From Pollutimonas thiosulfatoxidans (GTDB lineage Bacteria; Pseudomonadota; Gammaproteobacteria; Burkholderiales; Burkholderiaceae_B): a DNA stretch of 64,000 nucleotides. Location of the stretch: positions 620,001-684,000 of the forward strand of contig NZ_CP022987.1 of assembly GCF_004022565.1 (NCBI RefSeq), in the 5' to 3' direction. Position numbers and translations under genes: made by a program. The notes beneath the pieces are model-generated. The model worked only from the letters and a program-made list of their open reading frames with translations. It searched no databases and had not been told where the DNA came from. Below, piece by piece: positions 36,175-43,794 of this stretch (position 1 is the stretch's first letter; each line of letters starts with the position of its first letter).

Positions 36175-36219
36175 CTTCTGTTATTAAAATCTGACAGTTA
36201 ACGGCAGGAATTGGTGGTT

Positions 36220-36249
36220 AGGCGAAGGCATCTTCGATGCGCTGCGCGT
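36220..36249 (-). repeat. Direct repeat, right copy (30 bp)
   Basis: This copy is the partner of 33657-33686. On the minus strand it forms an 11-codon frame, MNAQRIEDAFA and stop, whose ATG overlaps the stop of the giant glycosyltransferase gene (TGATG). The two repeats bracket the IS nest. Confidence 0.7.
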
Positions 36250-36252
36250 TCA

Positions 36253-39200
36253 TCAACGATAGTCATCCGTAAAAAGCTCTTTCGTCTTTTTCAGACTATT
36301 TTTATCTAATTTGTCTTTTATTTTAAAAACCCCTGCTGTATCGACGGACTTAATACATTCTAAGAAACGAAGCACAGGGCTGTAATGCTCACGATTCCAG
36401 AAGTCATGTATAAAAATTCTGACTTGATCCTGATAATTGTTATGAATGGCATGCAGAATGCTTTCGAGTACGCAAGCTACTCTAAATCGTCCATCTACAA
36501 GAATCAGGTCGTACTTTCTGTTGTGAGTGTGAATTGAGTGGCTGTAATCGGGAAACTTAATGCTCTCGCTTAGATCAATGGGGTAGCCCCATTCGCCTGT
36601 CGAGCCGATGTCTATATGCTGCACCTGGCATAAGTCACCGATGTCATTTTTTAACTGCCGCAACCACTGCTTATCGCTTTCCGCACCGTGGACTGACAAA
36701 CCCATGCTAGCCGCAAGCTTGGTAGAGCCGCCACTACCAAATTCATAGTAATTATTAGCTTTTGCCAGATAGGCCTCTAATAGCTCAATTTCAGGCTCGC
36801 TCATTGCTGGTCTGTTGGGTATAACAGTTGGCGGCGCAAAGTGACTTGCCAGGTAGTCAGCGTAGTTCCGTGCCTGAGGATGCTGAGTATGCTGAAGTAT
36901 ATGGTCCGCAATGTCGGGCATATCGAAATAGCTATGCAGTATAAAAACGAGCTTTTCTAAGCGTTGCGGAGTTAGTTTTCCAAAATTCTTAGGAATGAAA
37001 ACAGCAATTGCTGATTTCGTTTGGCTGCCACGGTATCCTTTTTTTAATGCTTCGGTAGTTGCCGTGTTATTAAAATTGAAATAAGTGAAACTATAAAACT
37101 CCAGGCCATGGCGCCCTGCGATACGCCGGCATGCATCGAATGACATGGAGTTAGTGCTATTAGGAGAAAACTCAATAATGGCAGACAGCACTAAAATATC
37201 GACCAGTGCTTTACCGCTGTTTTCAAGTAATAGAGTGTTTTGATACTGTTGGGATAGCATCAGCCAATCTATGGGTTGATCAGAGGGGAGGTCATTCAAA
37301 CGTATAGAGGGTAGGGTCAGAGTAACTAAAGGCGCATCTGAATCTATATCGCATAAAGAACCACTAATGGAATTATCCAGATGGGCATAAAACTCTTGTG
37401 GGTTGCCATCGCCCAATAAAGTGTCTGAAATAACTTGCAGTCGTTCCCTCTTCAGTGGTAACTGTCGTTGCTTACTTAAGCCTGCTGGGTCGAAGCAGAC
37501 TAAATGTACGGCGTTGCTGTTATACAGGCCTGTAAATTTTTTGTCTTGAATTAACCTGGCCCCGTGGTCAACAATTAGTACCGGACTGGAAAGATTAAAA
37601 TTTACCCCATCGTTCTGTTCAGGTTTTTCCTTGGCGTCGATCAGGGAACTTTCGCTCTCATCCTCAAACCGATGACTATGATCATCAAATACCTCGACTG
37701 CTGCGACGGGTTTTTCTTCGCAGTGTCTGTGCCAAATAGCCAGCAAAGCTTGGCGTAAGGCCAGACTAAAGTGCGCATGATTGCTAATCGGTGCTGCGAG
37801 GAAAACTCCGCGTATTTCGGCACGAAGGCCTTGTAGTACGTCAATATTTTGTGCCAAAGCACACGCAATTTCGATATATTCCTCCCACGAGTCAGCAACC
37901 AAATCCGAGTATCCAGCATTGCTTACGTGACTGGTAGAGTGTCGACTAGCAAAGGTGGCTCCGGGGTATGTAACCACGGGCACGCCCATCATCATTGATT
38001 CCAGGGTGGTTAGGCCACCGGAGAATGGCCATGGATCTAATGTAATATCTACTTTGTTGTAGCTGTTTAAAAGTGCGATATGATCCGCTTGTCCCTCAAA
38101 AATAATTTGTTCGGTTCCAATGCCAAAGTCATTAAAGGATTTTAGAATCTCCTTTTTGAAGTTGTCTCCTTCGTACATCGAACCTTTTAGCAGCAAGCGT
38201 GAGTTCGGGACACGGTTAAGTATTCTGGCCCACACGCTATTGATGGTGCTGTTCAGCTTATTGGCATTATTAAAGCAGCCAAAGGTAATAAATTCGTTCT
38301 TAACCGCAGGCAATGGACCCACATCGGGCATGTACCGAGGTGGAGTGTAGCTGATGTAACCATTAGGCATGCGGATCAACTTTTCTGTGTACTCATGATC
38401 GCTACCCAGAGGGCTTTCAAATCGATCAGTAATTAAATAGTCAATGTAGCTCAAACCCATGGAGTCGTTTAGGCCACCTACCCATTTAAGTAGCAATGGA
38501 CATGGACGCGATGCCAGCATGCGTAACCGTGAACCGATATGGTAGCCACTTAGATCAATCAGAATATCGATATGGTCTCGCTTTATGCGATCACTTAAGG
38601 CGTCATCACTAAGGTGCGCGATTTCACGCCACTGGTCGCACCCAGCTTTAAATTCTGCTTTTACGGAGTCGTCACGGTTACTACTGCTATAGGCATAAAG
38701 CTGAAACTCATGTTTTGGTAAAGCATGTAGACCGCCTATAGTCATACGAGCAACGGGATGATTATTGAAGCCATCGGAGAGTATGCCGAGACGCAAGGCT
38801 TTATTCTTGATTTTTCGAGTTTGAGTGCTTGGAGAAATAGCAGGAGCGTAAAGCTTTTCCCACCGGTTTTGCAGCGACCGTATCTGTAATAGATCAAGCT
38901 CGGGGTTGAAGTGCTCATCGGCGATTATAGTGGCTAGGATAGTAGGGTTGCTGCGATCGGCTTCATGCGCTTTGTGCAGTAGCTGCAATCCTTCCTGCGG
39001 ATAACCTTGTAATGTACGTACCGTTGCCAGTGACGACAGGGCAATATGCTTTAGTGCTTTATGATCGATTTTGTCTCGAAGTACACGTTCCGCATCGTCA
39101 TAAGATTTGTTTTTTTTATAAATATCTACTGCCAGTAATATTGGCTCAGCACGATCAGTGGCAAGATTTGACAGGTATGACTCCGCCTTTAGCGTTTGAT

Positions 39201-39384
39201 CCGTCTTAAGCAGTGTCTTTAGCAACAGCAGCAAACTTTCTTGATGGCCAGGAAACTGTACCAAGACCGATTCGAGTAAGGTGGCCGCGGCATTAAAGTT
39301 GCAGGTTTTAAAAAGTGACAAGGCTTCATTGTAGATTTTGCCTATATCGAGATGAGAAAGTTTTTTGGGTGCAGGCGTGCTCAT
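36253..39384 (-). CDS. TPR / OGT-SPINDLY glycosyltransferase fused to methyltransferase-like domains
   Basis: The 1043-residue protein starts with TPR-like helices (about 1-170) and an O-GlcNAc-transferase-type GT41 domain (about 195-540: LGILSDGFNNHPVAR, DILIDLSGYHIGSRLRMLAS, FGCFNNANKLN, DPWPFSGGLTTLESMMMGVP). A degenerate FkbM-methyltransferase-like part follows (about 590-800). The C-terminal domain has an EFGSGGSTKLAA SAM-binding-type loop and YDLILVDGRFRV (about 860-1043). It sits next to fliC, so flagellin O-glycosylation is the likely job. The gene is clearly AT-richer than its neighbours, suggesting transfer. Confidence 0.82.
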   Translation of the reverse strand: MSTPAPKKLSHLDIGKIYNEALSLFKTCNFNAAATLLESVLVQFPGHQESLLLLLKTLLKTDQTLKAESYLSNLATDRAEPILLAVDIYKKNKSYDDAERVLRDKIDHKALKHIALSSLATVRTLQGYPQEGLQLLHKAHEADRSNPTILATIIADEHFNPELDLLQIRSLQNRWEKLYAPAISPSTQTRKIKNKALRLGILSDGFNNHPVARMTIGGLHALPKHEFQLYAYSSSNRDDSVKAEFKAGCDQWREIAHLSDDALSDRIKRDHIDILIDLSGYHIGSRLRMLASRPCPLLLKWVGGLNDSMGLSYIDYLITDRFESPLGSDHEYTEKLIRMPNGYISYTPPRYMPDVGPLPAVKNEFITFGCFNNANKLNSTINSVWARILNRVPNSRLLLKGSMYEGDNFKKEILKSFNDFGIGTEQIIFEGQADHIALLNSYNKVDITLDPWPFSGGLTTLESMMMGVPVVTYPGATFASRHSTSHVSNAGYSDLVADSWEEYIEIACALAQNIDVLQGLRAEIRGVFLAAPISNHAHFSLALRQALLAIWHRHCEEKPVAAVEVFDDHSHRFEDESESSLIDAKEKPEQNDGVNFNLSSPVLIVDHGARLIQDKKFTGLYNSNAVHLVCFDPAGLSKQRQLPLKRERLQVISDTLLGDGNPQEFYAHLDNSISGSLCDIDSDAPLVTLTLPSIRLNDLPSDQPIDWLMLSQQYQNTLLLENSGKALVDILVLSAIIEFSPNSTNSMSFDACRRIAGRHGLEFYSFTYFNFNNTATTEALKKGYRGSQTKSAIAVFIPKNFGKLTPQRLEKLVFILHSYFDMPDIADHILQHTQHPQARNYADYLASHFAPPTVIPNRPAMSEPEIELLEAYLAKANNYYEFGSGGSTKLAASMGLSVHGAESDKQWLRQLKNDIGDLCQVQHIDIGSTGEWGYPIDLSESIKFPDYSHSIHTHNRKYDLILVDGRFRVACVLESILHAIHNNYQDQVRIFIHDFWNREHYSPVLRFLECIKSVDTAGVFKIKDKLDKNSLKKTKELFTDDYR

Positions 39385-39492
39385 GATGAATAAAGTCTAT
39401 CTACGGTGACGGTAGTACAGCTTAACGTGGCCGTAGGCCGGTAATAAGCGGAACAACTTAGTTTTTGCGGCGCTATCAGACGTTTACTCATT

Positions 39493-39520
39493 AAAAAAGC
39501 CAAGCGCCGTAGCGCTTGGC
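39493..39520 (-). terminator. Rho-independent terminator of fliC
   Basis: Read on the minus strand: GCCAAGCGC, loop TACG, GCGCTTGGC, then TTTTTT. A perfect 9-bp stem with a T run, 47 bases after the fliC stop. It separates flagellin from the glycosyltransferase gene. Confidence 0.93.
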
Positions 39521-39566
39521 TTCTTGCAGGTCTTAACGTTGCCTATACGATACAGCGCGTTGGAAA

Positions 39567-40886
39567 TTAACGCAGCAACGACAGTACAGTCTGCGGTACT
39601 TGATTAGCTTGAGCCAATACCGATGTGCCGGCCTGTTGGAGAATCTGCGCACGTGTCATGTTGGACACTTCAACAGCGTAGTCGGCGTCTTCAATGCGTG
39701 AACGCGCTGAAGACAGATTGGTGACGGTATTGTTCAGATTGGCGATTGTCGATTCGAAACGGTTTTGAACAGCACCCAGTTCACCGCGCAGTGCATCAAC
39801 TTGTTGCAAGGCAGCATCAATTGCGTCTAGCGGGGCTGCTAAAGCTTCATCAACCGGGTTAGTAGTTGCAGTCGCTTCGCCAGTAAACGTGATTGTGGTC
39901 TTGCCGTCAACAGTAGCTGACGTAGCATTGGCAGCGTAATAGCTGTTGCTGCCTGAGGCATCCGTGCTACGGATGTAGTGGTCGTCGCCTATCTTGATCA
40001 GGCTGTTTGCGTTCCCCGCAGGTGCACCCCCAAGGACGATAGCCGCCTGGCCTTCAGTGTCAGGGCTCGTGTATGAAGTCCCAACAGCAGTACCACCGGG
40101 GTCGGTAGCAATTGTAGTACCAGTCGCGACGAAAGTGGCTGTGGCTCCAGCGAAGGTAGGCGCAGTTACTTGGTAATAGGTGGTGGCTGAGGTACTGCTA
40201 TTCACACTTTCTGCATAGAAGCTACCGTCACCCGCGTCAAACAATGTATTTGTTACAGTAGTATTTGCTACTGGCAGACCCGTCTGAGTAAACGTTACAG
40301 TCGCGTATGCGGTGCCAGCCATTGAAACATTGTCACCTTCCTTGATCGTTTTTGCCATCGAGGACATGTCCAAGGTGCTCAAGCCCAGGTCTTGTGAGGT
40401 GATACGGCTTAGATTGACGGAAATAGTTTCCGAATCATTGGCGCCGACTTGAACAGACAGCGTCTGATTCGAAGCCAAAACCTTGACACCGTTAAACTGG
40501 GTTTGCTCAGAAACACGGTCGATTTCAGCCATGCGTAGACCGATTTCAGCCTGAATCGATTCCAGATCGGAGGCCGAGTTCGAGCCGTTAGCAGCCTGAA
40601 CGGTCAGTTCACGAACACGTTGCAAGTTGTTGTTGATTTCGTTCAGTGAACCTTCAGTGGTCTGAGCGATGGAGATACCGTCGTTGGCGTTGCGCGTAGC
40701 TTGCGTCAAACCTTTGATGTTGGCGGTAAAGCGGTTGGCAATAGCCTGACCAGCAGCGTCATCTTTGGCACTGTTGATCCGCATGCCCGAAGACAGGCGC
40801 TCGATGGCGCTGCCCAGAGCCGATTGCGATTTATGAAGGTTGCCTTGGGCAATCAGGGAAAGCGCGTTGGTGTTAATTACTGACAT
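39567..40886 (-). CDS. fliC: FliC, flagellin
   Basis: FliC is the filament subunit. The 439-residue product has the conserved D0/D1 N-terminus (VINTNALSLIAQGNLHKSQS, LSSGMRINSAKDDAAGQAIA) and C-terminus (RIEDADYAVEVSNMTRAQIL, LAQANQVPQTVLSLLR). The central 175-380 region is Thr/Ser/Ala/Gly-rich, a plausible glycan acceptor surface. It has its own sigma-28 promoter and terminator and is followed by the OGT-like enzyme. It is the only flagellin gene in the window. Confidence 0.97.
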   Translation of the reverse strand: MSVINTNALSLIAQGNLHKSQSALGSAIERLSSGMRINSAKDDAAGQAIANRFTANIKGLTQATRNANDGISIAQTTEGSLNEINNNLQRVRELTVQAANGSNSASDLESIQAEIGLRMAEIDRVSEQTQFNGVKVLASNQTLSVQVGANDSETISVNLSRITSQDLGLSTLDMSSMAKTIKEGDNVSMAGTAYATVTFTQTGLPVANTTVTNTLFDAGDGSFYAESVNSSTSATTYYQVTAPTFAGATATFVATGTTIATDPGGTAVGTSYTSPDTEGQAAIVLGGAPAGNANSLIKIGDDHYIRSTDASGSNSYYAANATSATVDGKTTITFTGEATATTNPVDEALAAPLDAIDAALQQVDALRGELGAVQNRFESTIANLNNTVTNLSSARSRIEDADYAVEVSNMTRAQILQQAGTSVLAQANQVPQTVLSLLR

Positions 40887-41015
40887 GGATAACTCCTGAG
40901 AGGTAAATACGGCGAATCTGGCTCCGCCTGGTTGCCAAGAAGAAAAAAGCCCGTTTTGTGCCGCGTGCTGCTTGACAGCAGTAAAGCTAAGCCGGTTTCT
41001 TCCTGTTCACCGTCA

Positions 41016-41042
41016 TTAACGGCGGGCCGTGGGGGAACTTTA
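41016..41042 (-). promoter_or_regulatory. Sigma-28 promoter of fliC
   Basis: On the minus strand: TAAAGTTC, 11 bases, GCCGTTAA. It gives a leader of about 120 bases before the fliC ATG and lies just after the aer stop. Confidence 0.82.
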
Positions 41043-41058
41043 GGGCCGCCGCTCAGGT

Positions 41059-42711
41059 TTACATCTCCGACAGCGCCAAGGCTCGCGAAGGTGCCCGTAA
41101 CACTGGCTGCGCCTGCACAACGCTCGACTCTCCACGCCCCGTATTCAACACCTCAATCGACAACCTCAGATTCCCCGCCTCACCGGCCAACGCCCTAACG
41201 GTATTGCCCAGTTCCTGCACCAACGCAGCGTTCTGGTGGGTCACGCCATCGATCTGCGAGATCGCCTGGTTGATCTGTTCCAGTCCCGTTGACTGCTCGA
41301 CCGAGGCCGTGGAAATCTCACCCATGATGTCGGTAACGCGCTTTACGGACTCAACAATCTCTTCCATGGTCGCGCCGGCGCGGGCGGCTTGTTCGGATCC
41401 TGTCGCCATGCGGTTAACGGATTCGTCGATCAGCACTTTAATTTCCTTGGCGGCCACCGAGCTCTTCTGTGCCAGGCTGCGCACTTCGGCGGCCACAACC
41501 GCAAAGCCGCGGCCGGCTTCGCCGGCGCGTGCGGATTCGACGGCGGCGTTAAGGGCGAGGATATTGGTCTGGAAGGCGATTTCTTCAATCAGGCTGACGA
41601 TGTCGCCTATCTTGCGCGAGCTTTGGTGTATGCCTTGCATGGTGTCGACGACGTCTTGCACCACGGTGCCGCCGCGTTGGGCGGTTTGCATGCTGGCGTC
41701 GGCAAGCTGGCTAGCCAGGTTGGCGTTGTCGGCATTTTGCCGCACGGTAACGGTCAGCTCTTCCATGCTGGCTGCGGTTTCCTGCAGGGAAGCGGCCTGG
41801 TCTTCGGTGCGTGCAGACAGGTTGGTGTTGTTGGCTTCGAGCACGTGGGCGGTTTGGGCGGTGGCCTGGGCACCGGCATGGACGTCGGTGGCGATGCCCA
41901 ATAAGCTCTTGCGCATCATGTCCATATAGAAGTACAGGTTGCCGACTTCGCCTGGTTGTTCGGTGTCGATGTCTATGCGCAGGTTGCCGGCAGCAATCTG
42001 GCGTGCGATGCGGGCGGCGCCGGCCAGCGGCTTGACGATGCCTTGCGCGATGCGCCAGCCATAGGCCAAGCTGGCTGCGGTGCCGGCGGCGATGGCGGCC
42101 AGTACCCAGGCGCGATAGTCTGCCGGTACGCCGCCTGTGGCGGCAAACCAGGTCGCGCCGAAGATGGTGGCGGTGGACAGGGCGGCCATGCGGAACATGC
42201 CTGCCTTAAGGGTGGGAGCAAAAGGCATGGCGACGACATCCAGCCCGCGACGCCAGCCGGTACGCACGCGCTGGCCGGCCTTCACGGTGTAGCCACGGCT
42301 GTTGCCGGCGTTGATGCTTTCGTAGAAGTCTTGCGCAGCGGCGATCTGGTCTTCAGTGGGTTTAAGTCGCACCGAGGCGTAGCCGGTGATTTCGCCATGC
42401 TCGTAGACGGGTGCGGCGTTGGCCAGCACCCAGTAGAAGCCGCCGTCCTTGCGGCGGTTTTTTACCAGGCCCAGCCAGGGCTTGCCGGCCTGCAGGGTAT
42501 CCCACAAATCCTGGAAGGCTTCGGGCGGCATGTCGGGGTGGCGGATCAGGTTGTGCGGTTGGCCGACCAGCTCGTCGCGGGTGTAGCCGCTGATTTCGAT
42601 GAAAGCCGGGTTGACATAGGTGATCTTGCCTTTCTTGTCGGTCTTGGAGATCAGGTATTGGTCCGCACGGACTTTGGTTTCAACTTGGGTAACGGGAAAA
42701 TTTTTGCGCAT
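41059..42711 (-). CDS. aer: Aer-type PAS-containing energy taxis receptor
   Basis: Aer senses redox state through FAD bound in a cytoplasmic PAS domain. The ATG at 42711 gives 550 residues. The PAS domain (about 15-120) has ISGYTRDELVGQPHNLIRHP, DMPPEAFQDLWDTLQAGKPW and KNRRKDGGFYWVLANAAPV, close to E. coli Aer. Two membrane segments (about 180-220) and HAMP follow, then the MCP tip IAFQTNILALNAAVESARAG. There is no CheR pentapeptide. An upstream frame to 42840 is not conserved. It lies just upstream of fliC on the same strand. Confidence 0.93.
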   Translation of the reverse strand: MRKNFPVTQVETKVRADQYLISKTDKKGKITYVNPAFIEISGYTRDELVGQPHNLIRHPDMPPEAFQDLWDTLQAGKPWLGLVKNRRKDGGFYWVLANAAPVYEHGEITGYASVRLKPTEDQIAAAQDFYESINAGNSRGYTVKAGQRVRTGWRRGLDVVAMPFAPTLKAGMFRMAALSTATIFGATWFAATGGVPADYRAWVLAAIAAGTAASLAYGWRIAQGIVKPLAGAARIARQIAAGNLRIDIDTEQPGEVGNLYFYMDMMRKSLLGIATDVHAGAQATAQTAHVLEANNTNLSARTEDQAASLQETAASMEELTVTVRQNADNANLASQLADASMQTAQRGGTVVQDVVDTMQGIHQSSRKIGDIVSLIEEIAFQTNILALNAAVESARAGEAGRGFAVVAAEVRSLAQKSSVAAKEIKVLIDESVNRMATGSEQAARAGATMEEIVESVKRVTDIMGEISTASVEQSTGLEQINQAISQIDGVTHQNAALVQELGNTVRALAGEAGNLRLSIEVLNTGRGESSVVQAQPVLRAPSRALALSEM

Positions 42712-42894
42712 CGAAGGGTGCTTGTCGGTAAGGTGGTGGGCCGCCGGGCAGGGCGTAGTGGGCCAGCATGAAACGCCTAATCTTAAGCGGCTTGCGAACG
42801 CGTGCAATTGATTTACATCATGTTTCGAGCTTAAGTGCATTATTCGGGCCTTGTGTATGGCAAAGCCACACCATCAATGTGGTTATTTACCTAC

Positions 42895-43005
42895 ATGAAT
42901 GCAACGGAAACACACTTCAGTCGCGCTGATGGGTCTTACGAGGTGGACCAATATTGGCTGGAGCGTTGCTTCAAGAATCACAGGCGGCTTATGGTGACTG
43001 AGTAA
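42895..43005 (+). CDS. Possible 36-residue ORF of unknown function
   Basis: The short frame beginning MNATETHFSRADGSYEVDQY lies in the 394-base gap between aer and higB. There is no strong ribosome site and no recognised family, so it may be chance or a gene remnant. The rest of the gap holds the higB promoter and nothing else I recognise. Confidence 0.2.
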   Translation: MNATETHFSRADGSYEVDQYWLERCFKNHRRLMVTE

Positions 43006-43035
43006 ATTTGGCGAGCTCAGATAAAGCCAGGCCGC

Positions 43036-43063
43036 TTGAAATCGAGTAGGAGTTCTCTATAAT
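43036..43063 (+). promoter_or_regulatory. Sigma-70 promoter of higBA
   Basis: TTGAAA, 16 bases, TATAAT is a near-consensus promoter upstream of the toxin start at 43106. Confidence 0.65.
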
Positions 43064-43065
43064 GT

Positions 43066-43078
43066 TCTGTATAACAGA
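43066..43078. promoter_or_regulatory. Likely HigA operator
   Basis: TCTGT, ATA, ACAGA is a perfect inverted repeat just downstream of the higBA -10 box, where antitoxin binding would block transcription. The site is predicted from position and symmetry only. Confidence 0.5.
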
Positions 43079-43105
43079 TTCTGCCATGCGGTACGTGAGT
43101 TTTAA

Positions 43106-43384
43106 ATGATCAACTCATTTGCCTGCTCAGATACGGAGATGTTGTTTAACAGCCGTCCGGTGCTTCGACTAGCGAATATAGAGCGGGCCGCAAGGCGAAA
43201 GCTTTTACAGTTGCACGCCGCAGAATCATTGGACAGCTTGCGGATTCCTCCAGGCAATCGGCTGGAGGCTTTAAGAGGTAGGCGCGCTGGCCAAGACAGC
43301 ATGCGCATTAACAAGCAGTGGCGAGTGTGTTTTAAATGGACGACCGGCGGCGCATATGATGTTGAGATCGTCGATTATCACTAA
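43106..43384 (+). CDS. higB: HigB-type toxin (RelE family)
   Basis: HigB is a ribosome-dependent mRNA interferase. The 92-residue product starts MINSFACSDTEMLFN and has the HigB pattern: a LRIPPGNRLEALRG loop near residue 45, then SMRINKQWRVCFKW and a C-terminal VEIVDYH. The size and toxin-first order (higA follows after 11 bases) are typical of higBA. Confidence 0.92.
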   Translation: MINSFACSDTEMLFNSRPVLRLANIERAARRKLLQLHAAESLDSLRIPPGNRLEALRGRRAGQDSMRINKQWRVCFKWTTGGAYDVEIVDYH

Positions 43385-43395
43385 CAGGTATTGGT

Positions 43396-43695
43396 ATGGA
43401 TAAATTGCTCGACGAGATCCATCCGGGCGAAATTCTACGGGAAGAATTTATGAGGCCGCTGGGCATCACTGCTCAGCGTCTCGCGGCCGACATTGATGTG
43501 CCGCCTAGCCGCATCAGCGAAATCCTCCGTGGGAAGCGGCCCATCACGGCCGATACGGCATTACGCTTGGGCATGTTCTTTAATATGGAAGTGCGCTATT
43601 GGCTCAATCTTCAGACAGAATACGACGTGCGCGTGGCCTATCGTAATTTGGAAGCCAAGATCCGTTCTCGCATCCGGGTATTTACACCCGACTGA
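43396..43695 (+). CDS. higA: HigA-type antitoxin
   Basis: HigA neutralises HigB and represses the operon. The 99-residue product has the XRE/HigA signature: IHPGEILREEFMRPLGITAQ, an HTH (LAADIDVPPSRISEILRGKR) and TADTALRLGMFFNM. A hairpin terminator follows the gene. Confidence 0.94.
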   Translation: MDKLLDEIHPGEILREEFMRPLGITAQRLAADIDVPPSRISEILRGKRPITADTALRLGMFFNMEVRYWLNLQTEYDVRVAYRNLEAKIRSRIRVFTPD

Positions 43696-43720
43696 TTAAA
43701 GCAGTCCTGCCAGCAACACA

Positions 43721-43750
43721 AAGGGCCGGCTCCTTACGGAACCGGCCCTT
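43721..43750. terminator. Two-way terminator between higA and dctM
   Basis: AAGGGCCGG and CCGGCCCTT form a 9-bp stem around a 12-base loop that itself has short complementarity (CTCC/GGAA). It stands between the convergent higA and dctM genes. Confidence 0.75.
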
Positions 43751-43794
43751 CTTACAACGGGGGTTCTTGCGACCCCTTGGTCCTTTGCAGCTAA

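Noticed and set aside
36198..36205. GCCGTTAA on the minus strand next to the right repeat
   Set aside because: The -35 position reads CGCCTAAC, far from TAAAGTTT, and only an IS remnant lies downstream.
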